Origin: Strobilurus pachycystidiatus
Lineage: Eukaryota; Basidiomycota; Agaricomycetes; Agaricales; Physalacriaceae
DNA: 64,000 nucleotides
Assembly (NCBI GenBank): GCA_019915135.1
Contig: JAHLMK010000007.1
Location: 2,604,001-2,668,000, forward strand
Direction of reading: 5' to 3'
Part shown: one piece after another, positions 1 to 11,554 of the stretch
Layout of the letters: every line of letters starts with the position of its first letter
How positions within the stretch are numbered: the stretch's first letter is position 1
Notes under the pieces: model-generated
What the model was told of the DNA's origin: nothing
The model's input: the letters and a program-made list of their open reading frames with translations, nothing else
Database searches by the model: none
Position numbers and translations under genes: made by a program

Positions 1-136
1 CGAAGAGTGCGACGGAAGGTATGGTAAGAAACATGGGAATCATGGTCGGGACTGAGAGACGCAATGACATGAGCTGGTAGGGCGGCCTTTATACACTCTT
101 GTTAGTATCGGGAGGCCGTAACTGCTAACTTCTTTG

Positions 137-291
137 GGGAAAGGTGGCAGACCCACCGTGTATCCAAATGCGGACATGACGTCGTCCTTCTGGAAACGCT
201 TCCTCGCTTCAGCGCGACCGCCGCGAGAGGCGGCGCGGCAATTTGGCGAATGTAGGGACCAAATAGTGTAGTCGTACTAAGCAGCAATAGT
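137..291 (+). repeat. Left terminal inverted repeat of the fold-back element
   Basis: This is the reverse complement of 727-881. It includes the GC-rich palindromic core CGCCGCGAGAGGCGGCGCGG, which can fold by itself. Only a few mismatches separate the two arms, which implies recent insertion or gene conversion between them. Confidence 0.75.
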
Positions 292-726
292 GTAGTCTCC
301 CTGAACATTGAACATTGACACCTTTGAGGCTTGGTGAAATTTCAGATCTGTAAATGTTTTGCGCCACCACACAAGGAAGCCAGTGAAAGCCTTCTTGATT
401 CACTTTTGGTCAACCTCGCAGCATGAAGCTCAATGAGAAGTCCCGGTGGATGGAGGACACGCGGCGGAGACTTGACACGCAACAGTGAACAGTGAGGTAC
501 TGAAAGGTCTTGTCATGAAAGACGGCTTCCTATGTCCGTTCCGTTCAAGTTAAAAACTTTGAATCACATTTCGACTAATGTTTCTTGTTGAGTCAATGCG
601 GTCGATATACTACCCAATGTACTTCAGCCGAGGCCGTTGGTGTGGCGGCATAATTAGTAAAAAGAACGAGAAATCAATTGGACACAGGCTACAGTACAAC
701 AAGTAGTCCTCGTGTTTAGCCACTGC

Positions 727-881
727 ACCATTGCTGCTTAGTATGACTGCACTATTTGGTCCCTACATTCGCCAAATTGCCGCGCCGCCTCTCGCGGCGG
801 TCGCGCTGAAGCGAGGAAGCGTTTCCAGAAGGACGACGTCATGTCCGCATTTGGATACACGGTGGGTCTGCCACCTTTCCC
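727..881 (-). repeat. Right terminal inverted repeat of the fold-back element
   Basis: This is the inverted partner of 137-291. It is followed directly by TTCTTTG at 882-888, the same heptamer that precedes the left arm. Confidence 0.75.
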
Positions 882-1126
882 TTCTTTGGGGAAGTTTCCT
901 CTGGATCGCCTTCCGAACGCAGCACAGTGATTGGGAAAATGCACAAACACGGATTGTTTGTTTGACATACGCCTCGCTGTTGCAACGACTTGGCATTTTG
1001 ACTGTTCCTGTACAATGTTGAGAATGGTTATGGAGGAGCGAATGGAAGCAAAGCTATGAGTCATCTCGACTGATCGATATGATCGCGGTGCCTATAATCA
1101 GACTTGCTCTTAAACTTCGTGGTTAA

Positions 1127-1886
1127 ATGACCTCTTTCCTTCGTAATTGGCTCTCTGGCGCCCCCGAGCAAGCTGCCGCGCCCTCCTTGCCGACTCCTGA
1201 AATCAACACCATCTCTCCACATGCATCCGACGACGAGGACGACGGCAACGCCACCGAGACCGAGCACGACAAGGACAACGATGAGCCCCCCGCCTTCCCC
1301 GCCCCAAACAGCGCCCAGCGCAGCTCCTCCAAGAGCACTCTAGACACTCAGCTGATGCCTCCTTCCGGCTCAGCTGTGCCAGGCTCCGGCTCTTCCCTGA
1401 TGCCTCCGCCGACAACGACCAGAGCACCCGTCAAACCCACCAAGAAAAGGGACAAGGTCGCCCTTGCTCCTGGCCACAGTCCGCTAGACTGGGCGAGACT
1501 AAAGTCGTCGGGAGAGGATCTGCGGGTCAGTCAGTTTGGATGTTGTTTGACAGGCTGTTGATTGCCGCCTGTTAGGGTGTTGACGCGTTGAGAAGGATAC
1601 CACCGTCCGTGCTAAAGCTGCATAATAAGCGAGACGATGCATGGTCGGTTTTCAACGGCAAAGTGTACAACATAACACCATATCTGTCGTTTCATCCCGG
1701 CGGCGAGCGAGAGCTCATGCGCGTCGCTGGCCGCGATGGCACCAAGCTGTTCGGTGTGCTACCTTCTTACCTGTTATCCTTGCCCCCGTTAATCATTGTT
1801 AAGCTCTCACTCATGCTTGGGTCAATGTAGACTTCATGCTTGACGCATGCCTCGTTGGATTTCTTATACCCGAACCATCTTCATGA
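1127..1886 (+). CDS. Cytochrome b5-like heme-binding domain protein (219 aa)
   Basis: There are three exons: 1127-1525, 1576-1753 and 1804-1886, with two introns of 50 bases. The first ~115 residues are Pro/Ser/Asp/Glu-rich and probably disordered. The C-terminal half is a cytochrome b5 fold with the first heme-ligand motif HPGG (in YLSFHPGGERE) and the second histidine in LTHAWVNVDF; both axial ligands are present. The third exon is needed to supply the second histidine, which supports the splice model. Architecture and ending resemble the soluble IRC21-type b5 proteins of yeast. There is no membrane anchor, so it is likely a cytosolic electron carrier; the partner reductase is unknown. Confidence 0.85.
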
Positions 1887-2649
1887 CCTTGATTCACGCC
1901 ACATCTATATTTCTTAGACACATCATGGTACGGTCGACGCTTTACATAGTTGTCATTGGACGAAGCAATGTGAGTTCTTGCTTTCACATCTTACAAAGCG
2001 CACATAGGTGGCCCAGGCTTTTGTGGACTTGCCACACTGGTAAGACCAGCCAAACTCGTTAGTGAGTATTGCAAAGACCCGTTGCAAGCCGTCTCCCCGA
2101 CATGTCGCGGCGACATACGGTCAGCGTACTCAACCAAAATGAAGGCGCGGCTGCCCCAATGCTTCCGAAAGAGGAGGTGAAGAGCCGGATCGCCCTGGAT
2201 ATCCTGCGCGTCGATGTCAGCACCTGCCAGTGTGGACGCCAAATTGATCTTTGACTTCGGTGCCAACCCAAATGTGGCCAGAGCGCTCATGACCAGCGCA
2301 TCGATACCTTCAAAAAAAAAGTCAGTCGGTTGAAGTACTAGTAGAAGGTTGTGAACCACTGACCAGTGACCAGGCTTATCTAAGTAAAGTCCAAGGAAAT
2401 TGAAGGAATGACGATGAGGGGAATGCTTCTGCCTTCAATTGTGCTTGAATTGTGCCCATGACCTCCTCACGCTCCAGCGCCCAGGTCGTCATGAGACCAG
2501 ACTAACTGAGTGACAATTTAAAGTTGAATTTTCTCGTCCCAGGGTTTCCGACCACCCATTCTATGCGATGACGCCGATTGCAGCGTCAGTCAGTCGTCAG
2601 TACTTCAGTCATCGTATATTATTATCATAACGACAATCATGACATCAGA

Positions 2650-3298
2650 CACGCTAACCCACCACGAAAGCCCAGATGCGCCAAATGGTAGAGAGGCATT
2701 CAGAGAACATTTCAGGGAATATTGACAAGTACCTTTGGTTGAGCTGGATTGAAATGCACGGCGTGAGATCGTGATTTGATCTGGGAAACGGTCGATCGAG
2801 CCACTGTACACTCGCGCTGTTTGTGAGACGCTTGTTCTGCAGGGCATCGACTGCAAAACAGTGTTCGGGCCGATATCAAGAGGTTCGTATCACAACTTAC
2901 ACTCCCAAGCTCGGCGGTTGAGGCATGCCAATGTAGCGAGCGCATCCAGCTTTGACAATATCGGTTCTGAGAGACTCGGATGGCGACGGTGTAAAGAGCA
3001 GATATTATACCATCTCTGAGATGGACGTCCCGACATGACCCATCTGCAGTCTTTCCAAACTGCCCTTGACGGAGTCAAAGATGTGCTGAATATTAGATCT
3101 GGAATATACTCGAGCATATGAAAATACATCAGCCGTATTGAGGGCATCGGGAGGCATATCGGAGCTGAGACAGAGGTGAGCTAAGCAGGAGAAGGAGTGG
3201 TGAAAGAAACAAAGTACGCCGCGTTCATCTCGCGGATGGACGCCTCCTCGCTTTGACCCAACTGTACCATTCCGGGGTGCCACCAAGTGCACAACCAA
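2650..3298 (-). pseudogene. Aldo/keto reductase relic
   Basis: On the minus strand, separated by stops and frameshifts, are pieces of a fungal aldo/keto reductase: DALNTADVFSY at about 3150 (family NAFDTADVYSNG), then HIFDSVKGSLERLQMGHV, then after a stop and frame change VKAGCARYIGM at about 2920-2950, and further on LPFGASGLSWW near 2680. These appear in the correct order and match the intact gene at 57148-58902 (HIFDSIKASLDRLQLDYV, VQAGYARYIGM). The lysine and histidine catalytic segments are missing. The boundaries are approximate, and the part below 2650 is not recognisable. Confidence 0.6.
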
Positions 3299-6100
3299 AA
3301 ATCAATTTAGATACTTGAAACATGACGACCCGAGCCTCACTGGCCGGCTTCTCGGTATTGTTCATCTATTGACTGTAGACTGTCTTCGGTTTCTTCGTCT
3401 GCCTGGCGAGTACAGAGATGAATTGACCCTAAGGCTTGTGTGCAACACGGTGACGACGGGATGGAATCAACGACGAATCACTAGGTATCCTAGGCGCAAT
3501 GTCACTAGGTTAAAGGTAGGCAAGCAAGACAAGAGGAAGAGAGATTCGACTAATGATTATTGTCACAGCGGGTTGAGACCACTGACCGAATGTTTGCAAA
3601 TGTTACTCCGCACTGCCACTTCGTCAAAGCGAACACCAGAACCCCGTTCAAGTACGAGGAGCCGAAAGCGGTCTCGAGGGCTGCAAAGGTGCGCAAGAGT
3701 CTCAGGAACAAAGGTGCAACACTCACAGTGAAACTGCCACAGGTTTTTGGTTTACTTACTGCATCAGTTCTGCAGTGTCGCTCGCTCAGTGTGCTCTACA
3801 CATCCAGGCTGACTTGGTATTTGCTCTCCGGTGAAATCTGCCAGGAAGAAACGGTGAAGCCCCGCCGTGAAGGACATCCATGTCTACGACGCTACTTCAC
3901 AAATGAGAATTCCGGTGGTAAATACCTCCACCGTGGTTGCCTCACGCATCATCCTCAAGCGCATGGGCCTATAACTTGATATGGGCGTATATGGAGCCAA
4001 GATGCGAACACCAGGTGACCATTCTGGGACTGCTGTCTCTTCTGCATGTCTTGCGCCCCGCCAGAGTATACGATCGATCAGTTGACAACGGCTTTCCATA
4101 GTTACGCGCACTCGATATGCTCAGCGGTTCATTTGGAACGTTGCGGGCAAGAGACGCTCTCCCGAGTCCCGACTGATGTCCCTCGGGCGGCATGGCCAAC
4201 AATCAGTCGTCCCGTGGCGCCACATATCGGAGCTGCAACTGTAAGTAGATTGCCTGGTCGAGCTGATTTCCAAGCCAGTGCATGTGACGATGACCGCCAT
4301 TATTCGCATCCAAAAGACTGTAAGAGACGATGTATGAGTCATGACTGTCTGCGTTGAGCTCGTGGGCCACGGGACGCAGGCCATTCCTAGGCTGTACCGC
4401 GCCGTTCAGCAGTCATCCCGGACGAGAGTCGAAGCGCGGCAGCGCACCTTTGCCTGACAGCAGTGACCTTTCCCGGGGGGCTCTCGCCTGAGACAGGTCT
4501 CAGCAAACCGACCGACGTCTGGAAAGCCTGAGGAGGTGCTCCTCTCTCCTCGGACCGCGCTGCAGGCCACGTCCTCCTCCTTGCTGACCGCTGCTGGCAA
4601 GTGTCGCCGCGAAACCCTGTGTGTTAAAAACATAGGGCTGGGCTCGCTAAACGTGATCTTCGTGAAGAATCTGCATCGCCGGATTCGGCCACCTTCGCCT
4701 TCACCTTCCCAATTCCTCGCTTCTTCTGTCGCGACCTGGTAGCGACCTATTGACGACCTTGCTGGCTGTCTGCATCCCCGGCTCACGAACGACAGTAAAA
4801 AAATGTCTCTGTCGGTCCTTTCTCGCTTGTACCTTGCACTTCACAGCTCGTCATGCCTTCTATTTGACGCACTCGATTCCGGAATGCACTGAGCCCCTGC
4901 GAGGTCGTTTCCACTCTGTCGATTGCCGATGGGTCTTTTTATTCGTTGTTGTCCACCCCATCGCGACATACCTTGCATGAACCCACACTCCACCAGGCTC
5001 GCCGTCCATCCGAGACTGTCAGCAATAGTTTAGACTGCACCGTCTTCACCAGTATAGGTCGTCCACCTGGCAGAACGTTTCCCAGAGCGCCAGTGGTACT
5101 ACCTCACAGCTCGTCATACCGTCAGTCGACGCACTCCATTCCGAATATACTGAGCCACCGCGAGGTCATTTTCAATGCGTCGATTGAAAAGGTTGGTTTT
5201 CGTTCATCCCATCCCGGCAAACCTTCAATGAACACACACTCCGCCACCACTGGCCTTCCAAGACTGTCAATGTCAGATCTAGATCGCACCGTCACCTCTT
5301 CACGAAGGTGCGAGACAGGTCGCCCATTGCGCAGAAGCGTCCCCATAGGTCCAGTGATACTCATTCGCCCGTCGTCATCGTGACCGCCAAGGTATATCTG
5401 CTGCAATTAGAAGTCGTCTCTTACAGATACCGTGCACAATCCGACCGCAAAACAATTTCATTGTGGCGTCCTTACTGTGTTGTCGTGCCAGTGATACCAC
5501 ATGGTCATTGTGAGAGTCGCTGCAAAAATACGGCGCTGGAACGCTAGATGGTAAGCATAGCACTCGACTTTCTGCTTCATACACCAAATTCTCACCTACC
5601 AGAATAAATAGTGCAGGCACCTTTTCGCGTCTGCATCCGTGACGAGTACGGAATGCATATACGCGAGTGGGTACAAGGGTGCATCCGCCGTATACCATAG
5701 AGTCTACAGGCAACCAAAGGTGAGATTGTGTGTCCGTCCGACAGCAAGGTAGATACAGAGTGAGTAGCGAGACATGGCTTCACGCGTGTTCTTCTGAGGT
5801 GCCACTTGCCAAACACAACCATTCGAGAATATATCCCTCAGAAGATATTCGCTCTCGCAGACTACGATCTGCCCTCTACTCGGCACTCACCCTTAGTGTC
5901 TCCCATGGATCATACCTCTTGGCAGTCTGTAAAGGACCCGCTGGCAGGGCAACACACCCTGCTGCCTCCCGGGAATGTCCAGCAAAGTGTGACACTTCCG
6001 TCTGATCACTTGGAAGATAATAATCATGGGACATCCACTACGTCCTCCCTGCTATACGTACGCTCTGCTCTCCAATCACTGTAACTCCTTTGTCTTGCTG
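3299..6100. other. No supported gene; contains degenerate tandem repeats
   Basis: Open frames up to 145 codons occur on both strands here, but none shows a recognisable domain or plausible splice continuity. The only structure I can support is the tandem repeat array beginning at about 4842. Confidence 0.5.
4842..5500. repeat. Degenerate ~263-base tandem repeats (2.5 copies)
   Basis: CACAGCTCGTCAT at 4842 recurs at 5105, and the following ~260 bases align between the two copies with many substitutions (for example the CGCACTC-ATTCCG segment, GCGAGGTCATTTTC, and GCCAGTGGTACTA versus TCCAGTGATACTC). A shorter, more diverged third copy starts near 5365 with CCCGTCGTCATCGTGACCG. No open frame runs through the copies. 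Confidence 0.6.
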
Positions 6101-7254
6101 ATGGCTCCTCAGCCTCCTTACGAAGAATACGCCACGAACGACCTGGCATACAGATACCACGATGCCGAAATGCCACACCCTGACGACTACAGAGGCTACC
6201 TCGATCCTCTACATCCTGCTCCTTCCTCGTTGTATTCGAGCACCTCCCTTCTCAACGAGTGGGATCAAATCGCAGCGCCTCCGCACCCGGGGAACAGCAC
6301 TTCCCAGCCAAATGCACCCCAGGGGGCCAGCACCGGCAGGACAGTCGCTGACTTGATCCTCTGGTCAAAGGAGGGCGTATCGTTCTCCGTTGACCGGAAT
6401 GTCCTCCTCGCTGCGTCGACGAATAACTTCAACAATCTACTTACTCCCGGTGACACTTCTGCTTCCTCCTCGCCGATATCAGTCGACGAGACCTCCGTGG
6501 TGTTGTATCTTCTTATTGATGCGATCTATGCATCCTTCGCCACGAGCAACTTCATCTCGCCCAGCGATCTCGATTGGAGCCCTATGCTTGGGTTGGATCC
6601 GTTCGTTGAAGCGGTTGGGCGCATGTCGGTATACGGGCTTCAGGCGGACCTTGCTATGCATACATCAAGCATCCTTCACACGCAACTCTGTGAAAAGATA
6701 CCCCACTATCCTTTGAACGTCTTTGCGCTCGCCGCGCACTACGAACTCGAAGACATTGCCGTGCGCGCTTCTAGCCACCTTCTGTCGCCTGCTAACATCG
6801 AGGTGACAAACGAAATGCGGCAATATATTGGTGATACCTACTACGATCGCCTGCTCGTTCTGCACAGTGGTCGTCTTGCCGATCTTAAGCGCATCCTCAA
6901 ACGACCGCCGACTACACACGGGGCCAATCTGTTGTGCACAGATGAGAAGCAGAGCATAGTGACCAAGTATTGGAAGGATAGTACCGTCTTTGTACTGCAG
7001 GACGCGACACCAGGTCCGGTTCCTATCTGTTTTATTGCCGTTGATTGACTCTCTGGCCAGACCTATCCCCTCAGCTCCTTGTCGGACTGATAGAGGGATA
7101 TGCCCGAAGTCAAAGTTTCCATTGCCCCGACTGCACGCAGACTTTCAGTCGCAGATTGTCGCAGGTGGCTGACGAGTGGGCAAACGTTCAAGTAGGCCCA
7201 CAGATTCCTTACTCCAGCAGGCTGACCTGACCGATTTTCTAGTGCACAATCTGA
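6101..7254 (+). CDS. BTB/POZ-domain protein (about 351 aa)
   Basis: Exons are 6101-7013, 7061-7191 and 7243-7254. The frame is open back to an ATG at 6026, but the start at 6101 (MAPQPPYEEY) avoids a leader of unlike composition. A BTB-like segment begins near residue 85 (TVADLILWSKEGVSFSVDRN, then VLLAASTNNFNNLL), typical of the large BTB family of mushroom-forming fungi. The last part includes a CPDC pair. Removing the first intron joins DATP to DLSPQLLV in frame. If the second intron is not removed, the protein ends at 7230 instead. It is probably a substrate adaptor or regulator; the partner is unknown. Confidence 0.75.
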
Positions 7255-8497
7255 ATGATATCAGCGTGCGATACAGTCTCAAGTACATTTGTCTTGACAT
7301 ATAACGTAGTAGTCTCTTCATCCGACAGTCTCTCCACTGTACTTGTAAGTATCGTCTTCGTGAACGAGCCTGTAATGTCCGCACCTACTAAAGCAGTTAT
7401 CGTCTGTCAGCTGACAATGCCTGACATATAACAATACAAGGACTCGGCGAACATATTACACTCGAACAGGAGGATCGCCGTCGTTTCTTGTACGCAGATG
7501 GCAGATGTGAATGAGAAGAACCCATTGATGCCTAGGTAGGCCAGCTGATGTCCCGTGTCTTTTGGTAAGAGTTAAGTCTCGAGCCTCGATCGACCTGTAA
7601 ACGGAGGATGCCGGTCGCCAAAAAGGAACTGGAAGGTACGCGACGCGACTACTCTTTGCTACTGTTCTCCAGGTAGCTTGGTTTGAACTGACGTCAATGA
7701 GTTATGAATCCGAGACGTCATCCAATTGTCACGTTCCAATGCGATTAAGTTAGCTTGACTGGGCACATATGTATATACTGTCAAGTACTGTGGCCACAAT
7801 GCCGGTCACTGCCGGAGCAGCACCAAGAGTTGGAAATGTACAAAGCGTGCCCAGAGCAGGGAGCAGCAATGGAGGGTGGGCAGACATTCTCAATGGAGTC
7901 GTGAAGAGGAATTTTGTAGGCAGGCAACAGGGAGAAAAGAGAAAAGAACAGCGGTGCTACATTCAGCATACCAACACAAGCGGGCCCGCCGCCGACAGTT
8001 CTCGCGGCACCTCTTTTTGCCCCATACTTCCCGGCTAAATGAGGGCAGTGACCCATGTCAAGGACTCATCAACAGTCATAGGTAAAGCGAGCGTGGTTGT
8101 GGTCACTTTCGAGTAAGTTCAGGACACGACGCGCACACCGTACGCGTATACTGCAGCCGTATTAGGGTCAAATATGGATTGGCCTCTCTGCGACATCTTC
8201 CGTTGTATAAGTGTCTTTCAATCGAAGGACCACCGCAGGTCGATCCGTGTTGTTCCATCAGCCCTCATTGAGAGGCACGGACGGTAATACTATAAGTAGT
8301 GGCTGTCCCCGAGATTCAGCCAACTCGGCCCGGGCTGATACATCACTGTTAGACAGCTGTTAAATGATGAACCACCGGATTAAGATAGCTACATAGTAAT
8401 GTGTACATATTTTACAGAAAGCAAAGCTATGGTGGTAGCTGATATCAAGCAGATATGTCAATAGTGTAAGCTGGGCGAGCCGTCGATAATTGTAGTG
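7255..8497. other. Intergenic, no supported gene
   Basis: Short opposing open frames at 7769-8056 overlap each other and have no recognisable content. This is presumably 3' flank of the BTB gene and 3' flank of the convergent gene ending at 8498. Confidence 0.5.
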
Positions 8498-10901
8498 TTA
8501 GACTTCAGAGGAAGATATAAAACGGCCAAGGGCATCGATGTCCAGAATAGGGAGATTGGTCTGCGAAGCGTAGAGGAAAAAGACGCTCTGCATACCGGAG
8601 AGTTGAATGAAGCGAATAGTGTTGAGGCCTAGCTGCAAGGCGTGAGTGATTTCGAGCGGGCCAGGTTGCTACAGTGATAAATCAGCGACAAAGAACCTCA
8701 AAGAGCAGATCAGTGAACTGACCGAATGATCCGGAACGAACATCTGTTGAACACTCGTTCCCGGATTGACTTCGACGAGGAGCAGGCCTTTTTGTGGCCA
8801 CTCGACGTGCAGTTCTTCCATAGCAGTGTCCATCTGTAAAGCCGGAATAGGTATACAGTAGAGGTGTAGCCGAAGTCGAGGTCGAGTTGCCGAGTGTGCC
8901 TTCTGAGAAGCACTTCTGCAGTAATGTGAGCAAGCTTTGAACGCAACGGGGAAAAAAATTCAACGAACATCGGATCCGGAACATGAAATCCTAATGTCGC
9001 AGCCAGAGCTTCTTCCAGTGTGATCGTACATTCCATGACATCCGGCGTAGGTGCAGATGGTAAGGAAGCCCAAACACCAGGGATTGCGGTCGAAAAAAGG
9101 GGCTGTATTGGTTCTGGTTTGGGCAGAAGAGGGATATCGATGTCAGGTGCAACGAGGCTGTCTTGATGCTGCTGCTGGGATTGCGGCTCTACCTTCACAT
9201 CGGCGGATACCACAGCATCGAAGCGATTCCTAGCAATGCTTCCCCGAGGTGTCGTTGACCTCTTCCTCACATATGATGGGTCTTCGACTGGCCCGTAGTA
9301 CTCGCCGTGGCCTGCTACAAGCTCTCCAGGTTCATACCCGCGGAACGACGTATTTAGCCCGCCCATCCTATAATCTCCGTTGCGATCTTGCCGATTAGCG
9401 TCGCGACCCGTCGAGGATCGACGATGTGGAGAATAAGCTCTGGATTTTCCGGTCGGTGCTGGAGATTGAGAATGCGATTGATTAACTCTGTGATCAGCCG
9501 AGTTTGTCCAGAGTTCTGAGCGACAGCTTGGCGGGGGAAACTGTGATTCTAATCGTCGCGATCGATACGAGGAGGAGGAAGGGCCATAGAATTCATCTCG
9601 CATCCCAGGAAGCCCATTATGAGATCGTGAGGGAGATTGAATTTCATTAAGGCGAGAAGAAGACTGTTGGGTGTGTTTCTCTGCAGAAGGATGGGAGGGA
9701 TCGTAGGAACGTTGTCGATCTCGGGAACGACGTCGCTCCTGGGAGCGCGGACGTTCTTCCGAGGAATATCTCCAGTCTCGGGAACGAGATCTTTTCTGAG
9801 GGCGAGGACGGTGATGAGGCGAACGATCTCTGTCTCGCGAACTACGCCTATCTCGCGAACTATGCCTGTCTCGCGAACGATGCCTGTCTCGCGAACGATG
9901 CCTGTCTCGCGAACTATGCCTGTCTCGCGAACTATGCCTGTCTCGCGAACTATGTCTGTCTCGAGATTGTTCTGGTGAGCGGTATCTGTTATGCAGTCGA
10001 GTAGGCGAAGAGGAGTGTCCGTTATTGTATCCCACAAAAGCAGGTCCAGCATTTGATTGCAGAGATGAACTTCGGCGATATCCGCTGGCAGTGTGGGATG
10101 AGGACTCGGCGGACAGTACGCCTTCCAGCGCCCGTATTCCGGGGTTCAGTCGCATGGCCTTGGGGGCATTCGGAGGCGGCGCCGCCTGGGGCAATGTCTT
10201 GGTCTGTTCCACCAAGATGTTGTTGAGAAATTCTTCCGCCGATTTCTCGAGCGCTTTGGCCGACTCGAGCTCCTCATGTGCCTTTCGCAGCGTGCGCATG
10301 ACTGTCTGTCCGACCTCTTCCGTTACGACTGCCGCGACCTTTTCCTCGATGCCCGTCAGATCCACCGCCCGTTCGGGATGCGCTTGCTGGCGTAATTTCG
10401 CGTTTTGAACGACGGCAGCCCGCACTGCATCGCGAATGTTGTCGGAAAATGGGTGGAGAAGCTCGTGCTGCCTGTCGGGTGTATTTTTGGAGGTCTGGGG
10501 ATGCGACGCTGAGGTGCTGGACAGGCCGCCTCGAGGAGGAGTGGATATCTCGTAGGGCAGCGCGTGTAGGCTGGCTGAGTAGCTCAGGCCAGGAATATAC
10601 GAGTCGTCAGAAGACATACTCTGCGTGTCTTGCCCGACGATGAAGCCGCTGTGTGGTTGCTGGGGAGAGTCCGGTGACTGTGGGACAAGTCTCGAAGTTG
10701 CATTGCCAGTTGACGAATGGCTGGCGGTCTGTTGTAGTCATGGTCAACAAAAGAAAACAAAATCACAAAGAAAATGAAAAAAGACCAGCGACATACGGCA
10801 TCTACCGCCACTGGATCATGGGCGTCTGTGACAGGGCAATCCTCGTGAGAAGGCTCGGCCCGCGGCGTCGAGGCCAGGCTGTCGTTCTTGTCCAAGGACA
10901 T
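8498..10901 (-). CDS. Ser/Arg-repeat protein with conserved-looking C-terminal domain (about 742 aa)
   Basis: Exons on the minus strand are 10901-10797, 10728-8969, 8915-8723 and 8668-8498. The frame remains open upstream to about 11027 without an ATG, so a short upstream exon is possible. A helical N-terminal third (about residues 120-190) is followed by an RS-like region with repeated SRDRHS units, then a disordered Ser/Pro/Gln-rich stretch. The last ~180 residues, restored only by two introns, are well ordered: RLRLHLYCIPIPALQ, MEELHVEWPQKGLLLVEVNP, QLGLNTIRFIQL and VFFLYASQ suggest beta-strands. I do not recognise this domain. RS repeats suggest a nuclear, splicing- or transcription-related role, which is inference. 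Confidence 0.75.
9830..9968. repeat. 18-base minisatellite coding for SRDRHS repeats
   Basis: About seven near-perfect copies of TGCCTGTCTCGCGAACTA (plus strand) encode RDRHSS/RDRHRS units of the overlapping minus-strand gene. A single-base change between copies swaps Ser for Arg. The 18-base unit preserves the frame, so copy number can change without disrupting the gene. Confidence 0.8.
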
Positions 10902-11505
10902 CCTTGACCACACTGGACGTCGCTGAGGGGGACGTCTGAAAGACTCGGCTCTAGCGACGACGTTGGAAGCACTTGCTTCGCTGTCAATGCGATTTTCCAA
11001 CGTCGATCTTAGTTCCGCACCCGTCAAGCCATGGTTCTCTTAGCTTTCTAGCAAAGACATTGACTATCATGCCGCGTTGGAACTGGGCCCTCGAACTCAT
11101 CAACGCGAAGAACTAGGGCTCGTCGGGACGCGTCTATCAGGCGGTGCACGCATGACATTGATTCGGTATGCATTTCAGTCCGCACAGTCCACACGTCCTA
11201 ACATGTCGCGTCGTTCCAGTACCAGGCACTCCACCTCTTAATGGCAGTCATCCCAAGATTTCGAGATTCCGGCATGAAGGACTCCGAGTCTACTGTATAC
11301 GAAAGCTGTGGACCACCAAGTTCATTGTTTCAGTCCACCGGCTTTGCAGCTACTTATCCGGAGTAACTTATCACAAACACACCATCCACTTACGGTCCTC
11401 ATCTCAGCCGCTTCCGTTCGCCATCTATACGATGTATGGTCCTCCTCCAAGATGTCATCAGTCAAAGAATGAGAATGGCGTCCTCGCGCGGAAGAGACGC
11501 GACTC

Positions 11506-11512
11506 TATATAA
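11506..11512 (+). promoter_or_regulatory. TATA box
   Basis: TATATAA lies 43-49 bases upstream of the ATG at 11555, in an otherwise GC-balanced region. It is the only TATA-like match in the proximal promoter. Confidence 0.5.
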
Positions 11513-11554
11513 CCTCCTTCCGCTGTACCGAACACTTGCACCATCACCACAGCG

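Larger units (their letters stand above)
137..881. mobile_element. Non-autonomous fold-back DNA element (MITE-like)
   Basis: Two arms of about 155 bases (137-291 and 727-881) are near-identical inverted copies, differing at only a few positions near the inner ends, and flank a spacer of about 435 bases. Outer ends read GGGAAAGGTGGC on the left and its complement on the right. Both ends are bordered by TTCTTTG (130-136 and 882-888), extendable by one ambiguous base, as expected of a target-site duplication of 7-8 bases. No transposase frame exists inside; open frames across the arms are mirror images of each other. A 7-8 base duplication would suit a hAT-type element, but that assignment is inference. 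Confidence 0.75.

Noticed and set aside
731..1021. Open frame similar to the opposite-strand frame at 102-308.
   Set aside because: Both are the inverted-repeat arms of the fold-back element read as protein; no domain, and the mirror similarity is explained by the DNA repeat.
9637..10052. Repeat-rich open frames on both strands over the RS region (for example TMPVSRTMPVSR units).
   Set aside because: They are frame shadows of the 18-base minisatellite inside the longer, spliced minus-strand gene.
11168..11512. Plus-strand 114-codon frame upstream of the small membrane protein.
   Set aside because: It overlaps the TATA box and has no domain; it is most likely promoter sequence.
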